Below are positions 7,407 to 13,577 of a stretch of 32,240 nucleotides of DNA, piece after piece; position 1 is the first letter of the stretch, and every line of letters begins with the position of its first letter. A model generated the notes under the pieces. It saw only the letters and a program-made list of their open reading frames with translations, was not told the DNA's origin and ran no database searches. This stretch comes from a virus. The DNA lies in IMG/VR virus record IMGVR_UViG_3300042547_000564, positions 1-32,240 of that record; one strand, 5' to 3'. Position numbers and translations under genes: made by a program.

Positions 7407-7868
7407 GTGTCAATTATATGTTTTATGGACGGTGTTTTAAGAACCGATACTAAAGTACCAATTTTTGAAGGTATTTCTGTTTACAGAGCTTTAAACAACG
7501 GAACTAAAGTTGTATTAGGCGTAGATGATGAAAAAGAAGCATCTAGATGGTGTAGAGAACACAGGTTTACAGAGTTAGATGGTTTTATTGACAATACTGG
7601 TTTAGAAAGCGTAGAACCAGATAAAAAAGATTTTGCTAAAGTCCAAAAACTTCAAGCACAAGGCCCTATATTTTTAGTAATTACCTCTGATTTAGAATTG
7701 GCTAAATTATGTATAGAAAACGGAATAAGAGTATTTCTATTTCTACACCCTAAGTACTTAAGTCACAAGTTTAGACCAGATGGGCGTGAAGGACGACGTA
7801 GTTGGGAAGACATTCAAGGCGAGCTAGATAGACAGGTTCAGCTTATTGCCGAGGACCCACGTATATGA
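7407..7868 (+). CDS. HAD-like protein with altered nucleophile motif
   Basis: The 153-residue product starts at GTG 7407 with GGAG upstream. Its N-terminus, SIICFMDGVLRTD, aligns with HAD motif I (DxDG(T/V)), but the first Asp, the usual phosphoryl-accepting nucleophile, is replaced by Phe. A later LVITSDLELAKLCIENGIRV resembles motif II and the following helix of small HAD phosphatases. The protein is either a degenerate, non-catalytic HAD or an enzyme working differently. It overlaps the next gene by four bases (ATGA). Confidence 0.65.
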   Translation: MSIICFMDGVLRTDTKVPIFEGISVYRALNNGTKVVLGVDDEKEASRWCREHRFTELDGFIDNTGLESVEPDKKDFAKVQKLQAQGPIFLVITSDLELAKLCIENGIRVFLFLHPKYLSHKFRPDGREGRRSWEDIQGELDRQVQLIAEDPRI

Positions 7869-9331
7869 ACATAGTTTATTTAGGTGCAGAGGTTCCTAGC
7901 AATAGAACTATTTTGACTGCAGCTGGAGCTAGCTGCATGGGAGTCAGCTTCTGGGGCCTTCAAAGACGTGGCATGCCTAAAACGATAAAATACGAGCTAA
8001 AAAATTATTTTCCAGACAACGTCAGGCTTTTTTTAAATGCTGGAATACCATTTAAACGAGATTTCCTTCAAGCTGAGTTAGCTGACTTTGCAGCTGATTA
8101 CGAAGCGTTTGTAGCTGAGAACTTAGACAGGATTGAGGGGTTTACTGAGGTAGACCACCCACAGCTTACCCAGTTGTTCATAGACGAGCAGCGAGTTACC
8201 AGTTGGTCCGATGTGCCAGAGGAAAAGTTCTGGCCTGTATGGCATGGAGAGGACTTAGAGAGCCTTGCAGTTCGGTATTTAAACGTAGCTTTGCCTGGAA
8301 ATTTAATTGAAAATGAAACCAGTTTGTCAGCAAAGACTAGGCGACTCAGTACCATACACGGAACTACTTTCCATGCTTTGGCTAGCGCCAAGCCAGACAA
8401 CCTGCGACAGGTACCTGTAGAGACCGCTAGCACCCTTTCTTGGCTATCCCCCATGATGCGTGGAGAAACGATTGTTTGGGATGGAACAAAACTGCTTCGT
8501 TATCCTAAGCGTATGAAAGAACAATCACGCCCTAGATACAAGTCCATATACGAGCGGGCTGGTCTAGATTTCGATAGGATACTGGCAGACGACGCAGTAG
8601 AAATATCAAAGCTTGCTGTTTGGTCTTACCAACAATACGAGGATTGGCATCGTCGATTAGGAGAGAACGTAGTAACTATGAGTGATGAACTAGTACCCCA
8701 ACAAAATGCGGAAACACCCCCTGCTGAAGTTACTCCGAGGGGGGTTGGTATGCGGAAACTTGAACAACGTAAACCAGAAGAAATGGGTGTTTTACCCGTG
8801 CTTGGAGTAGAGGTTCAGAGAGTACTTGAACCCGATGATGACGGCAACATGGTTATTAAAGATGTCACCACACTAAGGTCCAATAGCACTAGTTTGCGTG
8901 TATGCGATACGTGCTTTGTTGCAGCTAACTGCCCTGCTTTTAAACCACAAAACACCTGTGCTTTTAACTTACCAGTAGAGGTTAAAACTAAAGAGCAGTT
9001 GAAGTCTTTGATTAACGCTTTACTTGAAATGCAGGGCCAAAGAGTGGCTTTCGCTAAGTTTAGCGAAGATTTGAACGGCGGATACCCCGACCCAAACGTC
9101 GGACAAGAGATGGACAGATTCTTTAAAATGTTAAAAACTATTAAAGATTTGGACGACTCACGAGAGTTTATTCGTATGACTGTAGAGCGTCAAGGAGCTG
9201 GTGGAGTACTATCTGCCATCTTCGGAGACAGGGCTCAAACTCTTCGAGAATTACCAAATGAAGGATTAAACGAAAGCAAAACTAACGAGATTATTAAGCA
9301 GATTACGGACACAGACAAGGAGAACTCGTAG
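7865..9331 (+). CDS. Large phage protein: TIM-barrel (TGT/DpdA-like) N-terminus plus C-terminal Cys cluster
   Basis: The 488-residue product has two parts. Residues 1-150 (MNIVYLGAEVPSNRTILTAA..., VRLFLNAGIPF, then KFWPVWHGEDLESLAVRYLN) resemble the layout of phage TIM-barrel proteins related to tRNA-guanine transglycosylase/DpdA. The usual DSG(G/A)F signature is NAGIPF here, so the catalytic Asp is lost. Residues 347-365 hold four cysteines (C347, C350, C356, C365), a probable zinc site, followed by helices like those of small DNA-binding or terminase-type proteins. The relationship is from memory of family patterns, so the name is tentative. Confidence 0.55.
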   Translation: MNIVYLGAEVPSNRTILTAAGASCMGVSFWGLQRRGMPKTIKYELKNYFPDNVRLFLNAGIPFKRDFLQAELADFAADYEAFVAENLDRIEGFTEVDHPQLTQLFIDEQRVTSWSDVPEEKFWPVWHGEDLESLAVRYLNVALPGNLIENETSLSAKTRRLSTIHGTTFHALASAKPDNLRQVPVETASTLSWLSPMMRGETIVWDGTKLLRYPKRMKEQSRPRYKSIYERAGLDFDRILADDAVEISKLAVWSYQQYEDWHRRLGENVVTMSDELVPQQNAETPPAEVTPRGVGMRKLEQRKPEEMGVLPVLGVEVQRVLEPDDDGNMVIKDVTTLRSNSTSLRVCDTCFVAANCPAFKPQNTCAFNLPVEVKTKEQLKSLINALLEMQGQRVAFAKFSEDLNGGYPDPNVGQEMDRFFKMLKTIKDLDDSREFIRMTVERQGAGGVLSAIFGDRAQTLRELPNEGLNESKTNEIIKQITDTDKENS

Positions 9332-9336
9332 TAACT

Positions 9337-9648
9337 ATGAACGACCAAAACAATATGGAACAGGGTAGTCCTAAAAACATACTAGATGAGGCAACTAGAT
9401 TAGTTACTGGAGATAGAAATAATGCGTACGACCACCCCCTAGATAACTTCACTCGTATTGCAAAGATATGGTCAGCGATACTAGGATACGAAGTGACCTA
9501 CAGACAAGTCGCACTTTGTATGGACGGCGTTAAACTTGCTAGAGAGTCTTATAAGTCTAAACAAGATAATCGTATTGATGGAGCTGGCTATTGGTTAGCT
9601 CTAGATATGGCTATAAACGAAGAAGAACGAAGAAGCACAACCAACTGA
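9337..9648 (+). CDS. DUF6378-like phage protein
   Basis: This is a 103-residue protein. The pattern ILDEATRLVTGDRNNAYDHP, then LDNFTRIAKIWSAIL, then VALCMDGVKLARE and DGAGYWLALDMAI matches the widespread phage family DUF6378. Members are found beside nucleotide-metabolism genes and are helical. Biochemical function is unknown. It lies directly upstream of RNR, which fits a nucleotide-related role by context. Confidence 0.8.
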   Translation: MNDQNNMEQGSPKNILDEATRLVTGDRNNAYDHPLDNFTRIAKIWSAILGYEVTYRQVALCMDGVKLARESYKSKQDNRIDGAGYWLALDMAINEEERRSTTN

Positions 9649-9687
9649 ACCAGTTTTAGTTTTCCCAAAAAGGTAGACTAAGACACT

Positions 9688-9714
9688 CCCCCTAACTCAC
9701 ACACAGGGGTTTTG
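9688..9714 (+). terminator. Possible weak terminator before RNR
   Basis: CCCCT and AGGGG pair around an 11-base loop and are followed by TTTTGTATT. The stem is only 5 bp, so this may be an attenuator rather than a full terminator. The 100-base gap is too short for a cobalamin riboswitch. Confidence 0.35.
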
Positions 9715-9748
9715 TATTCACAACACACATACGAGAATAGGAATTGAA

Positions 9749-11788
9749 ATGGCATTTTCTTTTAAATTAGCAAACGAGTTCGTAGACGGATACCGAGCAA
9801 AGCCAGTCCCTTGGGGTTATAAAGATGCGGCAGGTAACTCGGTAGGAGAGGTAACTTTCCTTCGAACTTATTCTAGATTAAAAGAAGATGGAACCAAAGA
9901 GACTTGGGTTGATGTATGCGAGCGCATAGTCAACGGCATGTATTCCTTACAGAAGGACCACTGCAAGTCTAGCCGACTTCCTTGGAACGATTCAAAGGCA
10001 CAAGCCTCTGCTAAAGAAGCCTTTGACCGATTGTTTAATTTTAAGTGGACACCCCCAGGCCGAGGTCTGTGGATGATGGGCACACCAGTAGTTAACGAAC
10101 AAAAGAACAGTGCAGCTTTGCAGAACTGTGCATTTGTGTCCACAAGTGAGATGACTAAACTAAACCCAGCAAAACCATTTGCGTTTTTAATGGAAGCCAG
10201 CATGCTAGGTGTTGGAGTGGGATTTGACAGCAAAGGCGCAGACAAAGAGTTTACTATTTACAAGCCGTTGGCTTCAGATGCCGAGACAGTGATTGCGGAT
10301 ACCAGAGAAGGTTGGGTTGATTCACTAAGCCAATTACTAAACTCATATTTAAAACCTGAACAACCAATGCCTAAATTCGATTATTCGCAAATTAGACTAG
10401 CTGGGGAACCCATTAAAACATTTGGAGGTACAGCTGCTGGGCCGGGGCCGCTGAAGAGACTTCACGAGTCTATTAATAAACTGTTTAATAGCAGAGAAGG
10501 AAATACTTTAACCCGAATTGATATTGCTGATATAGGAAATTTAATAGGAGTTTGCGTTGTGTCGGGCAACGTACGCCGCTCAGCTGAGCTCTTGCTTGGT
10601 AAGGTTGATGACGAGGACTTCTTGAATCTTAAGAACGCTGAGGTATTTCCAGAGCGTAACTCCTATGACCCTAAGAATCCAGGGTGGGCTTGGATGTCCA
10701 ACAACTCTGTAGAGGTAGGCGTTGGCGATGACTTGTCTAAAATTGTTGATGGCATTAGGTTAAACGGAGAACCTGGAGTTATTTGGATGGACGTAACTCG
10801 CAAGTATGGTCGCCTTATTGACCCACCTAACAATAAAGACTGGCGAGCCGCTGGTTACAATCCTTGTGCTGAACAGTCTTTAGAATCATTTGAGTGTTGC
10901 ACACTTGTAGAAACGTATTTAAATAGACATGACAGTCTTGAAGATTTTAAGAGAACTCTTAAGTTTGCCTATCTATACGCCAAGACTGTTACGCTTCTCC
11001 CAACTCATTGGGAAGAAACCAACGCAATCATGCAACGTAACCGTCGTATAGGAACTTCTATCTCTGGTATCGCTAACTTTGCTGACAGAAAAGGTGTACC
11101 TGTCCTTCGTGAATGGATGGACACAGGCTATTCAGTTATTCAAGGGTATGACAAGCTTTACTCAGAGTGGCTCGGTATCCGTGAATCAATTAAGATGACA
11201 ACAGTAAAGCCTTCGGGAACTGTGTCAATCTTGGCTGGAGAATCTCCAGGAGTTCATTGGACTCCAGGCGGTCAATACTTCTTAAGAGCAATCAGGTTTA
11301 GTAATGAAGACCCAATGCTTCCCCTATTCACTATGGCTAACTATACTGTTGAGCCAGCAAGTGAATCTCCCAACACTACTTCTGTTGTGTTCTTCCCAGT
11401 AGAGTCTATGGCTAAAAGGTCTGAGAAAGATGTAACTATCTTTGAGAAGATGTCGTTGGCTTCTATGGCTCAACGCCATTGGAGCGATAACTCAGTTTCA
11501 GTTACAGTTTCGTTCAATCAAGAGACTGAAGGAGAGCATGTAGGAACTGTGCTGCACATGTTTGATGGCCAGCTGAAGACAGTCTCCTTCCTTCCTATGG
11601 GAAATACTATTTACCCACAAATGCCTTATACTCAAATAACAAAACAGGATTATGAGGAGTATGTATTTAAGTTAATGCCAATTGATTTTGCTGGCGTCTA
11701 TGCTGGCCTGGCCGCCGATGCAATTGGAGAGGCTTATTGCACAACAGACGCTTGTGAGATAAGCTTTATTAAGAAGGAGAATAAATGA
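9749..11788 (+). CDS. nrdJ: Adenosylcobalamin-dependent ribonucleoside-triphosphate reductase (class II, monomeric)
   Basis: The 679-residue enzyme reduces ribonucleotides (probably triphosphates) to deoxyribonucleotides using an adenosylcobalamin-generated radical. Key residues are visible. NPCAEQ at 371-376 gives C373 and E375. FECC places the radical Cys at C384, eleven residues on as in the Lactobacillus leichmannii enzyme. C127 in LQNCAFV is the partner of C373 equivalents. C664 and C669 in YCTTDACE form the C-terminal reductant pair. Length is slightly shorter than the about 739 residues of the Lactobacillus enzyme. It is coupled to nrdH by an ATGA overlap and supplies dNTPs for phage replication without oxygen dependence. 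Confidence 0.95.
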   Translation: MAFSFKLANEFVDGYRAKPVPWGYKDAAGNSVGEVTFLRTYSRLKEDGTKETWVDVCERIVNGMYSLQKDHCKSSRLPWNDSKAQASAKEAFDRLFNFKWTPPGRGLWMMGTPVVNEQKNSAALQNCAFVSTSEMTKLNPAKPFAFLMEASMLGVGVGFDSKGADKEFTIYKPLASDAETVIADTREGWVDSLSQLLNSYLKPEQPMPKFDYSQIRLAGEPIKTFGGTAAGPGPLKRLHESINKLFNSREGNTLTRIDIADIGNLIGVCVVSGNVRRSAELLLGKVDDEDFLNLKNAEVFPERNSYDPKNPGWAWMSNNSVEVGVGDDLSKIVDGIRLNGEPGVIWMDVTRKYGRLIDPPNNKDWRAAGYNPCAEQSLESFECCTLVETYLNRHDSLEDFKRTLKFAYLYAKTVTLLPTHWEETNAIMQRNRRIGTSISGIANFADRKGVPVLREWMDTGYSVIQGYDKLYSEWLGIRESIKMTTVKPSGTVSILAGESPGVHWTPGGQYFLRAIRFSNEDPMLPLFTMANYTVEPASESPNTTSVVFFPVESMAKRSEKDVTIFEKMSLASMAQRHWSDNSVSVTVSFNQETEGEHVGTVLHMFDGQLKTVSFLPMGNTIYPQMPYTQITKQDYEEYVFKLMPIDFAGVYAGLAADAIGEAYCTTDACEISFIKKENK

Positions 11789-12048
11789 TGACTGTAACTG
11801 TTTACACAAAACCAGATTGCCCTGCTTGTGACGCTACTAAAAAGTATCTTGACAGGGATAGTATTCCGTACTCTACCGTTGACGTGAGTACTGATGAGAA
11901 CGCCTACGAACTTGTTAAGTCTCTTGGGTATTCATACACTCCAGTAGTGGTAAGTGGAAATGTCCATTGGTCTGGGTTTAGACCAGATAAAATTGCTTCA
12001 CTTAAGCTTATGCGAGATAGAGTCGCTAATTCAGTAATTGACAAATAG
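11785..12048 (+). CDS. nrdH: NrdH-type glutaredoxin
   Basis: The 87-residue thioredoxin-fold protein has the redox site CPAC at residues 12-15 (other NrdH proteins usually have CVQC or CVPC) and a typical C-terminal HWSGFRPDKI. It would pass electrons to the neighbouring RNR, whose C-terminal Cys pair is present. ATGs at 11785 and 11788 are both possible starts; the first overlaps the RNR stop. Two terminators follow within 140 bases. Confidence 0.92.
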   Translation: MMTVTVYTKPDCPACDATKKYLDRDSIPYSTVDVSTDENAYELVKSLGYSYTPVVVSGNVHWSGFRPDKIASLKLMRDRVANSVIDK

Positions 12049-12086
12049 TGTGATAGGGTAATACCGCAATTACCTCTCTCTCCAAA

Positions 12087-12128
12087 GGGGCCCTAGTTAG
12101 TGGGTAGCTAGGGCCCCACCTCTTTTTA
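12087..12128 (+). terminator. Strong terminator for the rightward unit
   Basis: GGGGCCCTAG and CTAGGGCCCC form a perfect 10-bp GC-rich stem with an 11-base loop (12087-12117), followed by ACCTCTTTTTA. It ends the RNR-nrdH unit. Confidence 0.9.
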
Positions 12129-12137
12129 AAAAACAAA

Positions 12138-12188
12138 AAGCCCCGCAGTTGGCTACTCTCGGTAGTCCTTAAACTGCGGGGCTTATTT
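12138..12188. terminator. Bidirectional terminator at the convergence point
   Basis: AAGCCCCGCAGTT pairs with AACTGCGGGGCTT (13 bp, 12138-12150 with 12172-12184), flanked by A-rich and T-rich sequence on both sides. The loop holds a second small stem (GGCTAC/GTAGTCC). It serves both the rightward unit and the leftward genes that end just beyond. Confidence 0.9.
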
Positions 12189-12194
12189 GTTAGT

Positions 12195-12257
12195 TTAATT
12201 AAATAATAAAGCTGTTAATGATAAGAGAAGGGCTATCAAAGATTCTTGATACATCAT
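12195..12257 (-). CDS. Possible 20-residue hydrophobic peptide
   Basis: The frame MMYQESLIALLLSLTALLFN lies after the acidic protein gene and before the terminator. It is a single hydrophobic helix long enough to cross a membrane. GAGAGAG lies about 15 bases upstream, further than usual. AT-rich sequence can produce such frames by chance, so the assignment is uncertain. Confidence 0.3.
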   Translation of the reverse strand: MMYQESLIALLLSLTALLFN

Positions 12258-12280
12258 TAAAATATTAAATAACTCTCTCA

Positions 12281-12394
12281 CTATTCGTCCTCATCAAAGT
12301 CATCATCTTCTTCTTCGAACTCATAGACATCGTCATCTTCAATACTAGGTGAGGGTCTGCCCCAATCAGGATTTGGGATTATCTCTGTTGGCAT
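12281..12394 (-). CDS. 37-residue acidic protein
   Basis: The frame reads MPTEIIPNPDWGRPSPS followed by an almost entirely acidic tail (residues 19-37, mostly Asp and Glu). The ATG overlaps the stop of the upstream gene (TAATG), which strongly supports it. Its charge suggests a DNA-mimic or protein-binding function, but this is speculation. The leftward transcription unit ends shortly after at the terminator near 12138. Confidence 0.65.
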   Translation of the reverse strand: MPTEIIPNPDWGRPSPSIEDDDVYEFEEEDDDFDEDE

Positions 12395-12654
12395 TATGCA
12401 CGCACCTCAGTATGGTTTCTCATGCTTACTGGCTTTTGGTTTTCAGGGTTTGACGCCGTAATCTCCCAAGTCAACCTTCCTCTCCCAATTTGTTCAGCGC
12501 ACCACTTCTTTGCTTTAGCACTTGTTGTCCATGCGCTACAACCTTGTTTTGTAATTTTACCTTCACGGTCTTTTGCTACGAACTCGGAAAGCCATGCACC
12601 GCTCTTTTCCATGTTCTTTGAAACCGTAAAGTAGTAATGTGATTTGTCTACCAT
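12394..12654 (-). CDS. Small hypothetical protein
   Basis: This 86-residue protein is preceded by AAAGGAGAG. It has beta-like SHYYFTVSKNMEKSGAWLSEF and a Trp/Lys-rich middle (SAWTTSAKAKKWCAEQIGRG). No family recognised. It is coupled to the acidic protein downstream. Confidence 0.75.
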   Translation of the reverse strand: MVDKSHYYFTVSKNMEKSGAWLSEFVAKDREGKITKQGCSAWTTSAKAKKWCAEQIGRGRLTWEITASNPENQKPVSMRNHTEVRA

Positions 12655-12686
12655 TTATCTCTCCTTTACAAGAGGTCTTGTTTAGT

Positions 12687-12866
12687 TTAGCTTACTCCGT
12701 CTAACTCTCTCACCGTTTGTTTAGTGAAAGGAATAGTCGTTACTCTCACGTCAGACGAGCCGACTGTATACCATGCTATCAGATGTTCGAGCATAGTCCT
12801 GAATTGTTCTGACGTTGGTGTCCCGCCGTGGCTGAACTCCACTTCGAACCTGTATTTTTTGTCCAT
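12687..12866 (-). CDS. 59-residue hypothetical protein
   Basis: The frame starts MDKKYRFEVEFSHGGTPTSE and continues with a helix (FRTMLEHLIAWYTV) and a strand (SSDVRVTTIPF). Its ATG overlaps the stop of the upstream gene (TAATG). The beta-alpha-beta pattern suggests a small folded domain. Function unknown. Confidence 0.7.
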   Translation of the reverse strand: MDKKYRFEVEFSHGGTPTSEQFRTMLEHLIAWYTVGSSDVRVTTIPFTKQTVRELDGVS

Positions 12867-13096
12867 TAGTTTGTTCCGTTCATTATCCGTATTGCCTGCC
12901 CTAGTTGCTGACTAGCGGTTTCATCTCTCTCGTATGTTAGTTCGTCAGAGTTAAAAATGCTACCTGATTTTTCCCATTTGTTTAGTTCGGGATAGTAAAT
13001 TGTGCCGTCAGGGAAGTTTGCGCTCTCTGTGTCCGTATCCCAAGACCACCCCTCACCTTCCGTGTAACGAACTACAAAGAAATGTTCAGTTGTCAT
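12866..13096 (-). CDS. Small hypothetical protein
   Basis: This 76-residue protein is preceded by GAGAGGAAATAGC. It is acidic with aromatic residues (YTEGEGWSWDTDTESANFP), then a helix near the C-terminus (ASQQLGQAIRIMNG). No domain recognised. It is the first gene of a three-gene coupled run (12394-13096). Confidence 0.7.
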   Translation of the reverse strand: MTTEHFFVVRYTEGEGWSWDTDTESANFPDGTIYYPELNKWEKSGSIFNSDELTYERDETASQQLGQAIRIMNGTN

Positions 13097-13204
13097 TTTG
13101 CTATTTCCTCTCTCTATTTATGTATTTGTTTATTACAGTTACTACTCCCCTGCTTTTCGATAGCTCCAGGGCTTTGGCCGCCATCAAAGTTTGGGTAGGC
13201 AGGG

Positions 13205-13360
13205 TTATTCGCTTTCTAATGTTAAAGTAGTAATTTCCTCTGTGCTGATTACCCACACGGCGTCAACAAGTTCTTCATCACCATTTAGCAGAGCGTTGGT
13301 CGCTTGGTCTTTATCTTGTGCCGTTATTAGTGCTTCTAGTGTTACTTTGTATTTTGGCAT
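13205..13360 (-). CDS. 51-residue hypothetical protein
   Basis: The frame starts MPKYKVTLEALITAQDKDQA and contains a second strand-like segment (VDAVWVISTEEITTL). AAGGAGCAACC immediately precedes the ATG, and the gene lies 9 bases after the zinc protein. It resembles small beta-alpha-beta proteins such as the one at 17674-17934, which also has strand, helix and strand. Function unknown. Confidence 0.7.
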   Translation of the reverse strand: MPKYKVTLEALITAQDKDQATNALLNGDEELVDAVWVISTEEITTLTLESE

Positions 13361-13369
13361 GGTTGCTCC

Positions 13370-13537
13370 TTAGTTATCTCGGTCTGAGTGTAGTTCGTAT
13401 TCCCACAATTCGTGGTTGCTTTTTATTTCATCAACAGAATCATAAAGAAAGAAGTCTGTTAAACAGGTTGGACAGTTTCCTTTATTAGTGGTAATGACGG
13501 TTTGATAGCAACCGTCACAATAAACAGTATCGGGCAT
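13370..13537 (-). CDS. 55-residue zinc-ribbon protein
   Basis: The frame starts MPDTVYCDGCYQTVITT and has CDGC at 7-10 and CPTC at 22-25, a compact four-Cys zinc ribbon. The C-terminal half is acidic. The Shine-Dalgarno (AGGGGGGG) is part of a hairpin lying between this gene and the VWA gene, so its translation may depend on RNA structure. Confidence 0.7.
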   Translation of the reverse strand: MPDTVYCDGCYQTVITTNKGNCPTCLTDFFLYDSVDEIKSNHELWEYELHSDRDN

Positions 13538-13542
13538 AACCC

Positions 13543-13564
13543 CCCCTAACTTTTGTGTTAGGGG
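13543..13564 (-). terminator. Hairpin overlapping the zinc-ribbon gene's ribosome-binding site
   Basis: On the minus strand CCCCTAAC and GTTAGGGG form an 8-bp stem with a 6-base loop, followed by GGGTTATG. There is no T run, so it is more likely an attenuator or ribosome-binding-site-masking hairpin than a true terminator. Confidence 0.5.
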
Positions 13565-13577
13565 CGATTATTGCCTA

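Noticed and set aside
7865-9331. 7-deazaguanine DNA modification system
   Set aside because: The N-terminal barrel resembles transglycosylases but lacks the catalytic Asp, and no preQ0 synthesis genes are in the window.
9649-9748. Cobalamin riboswitch or NrdR boxes before the RNR gene
   Set aside because: The gap is only 100 bases, too short for a cobalamin riboswitch, and no paired NrdR-type boxes were seen.
13101-13184. 27-residue leftward frame MAAKALELSKSRGVVTVINK
   Set aside because: The gap ahead of the gene at 13096 allows it, but no Shine-Dalgarno or overlap supports it. It may be real but cannot be claimed.
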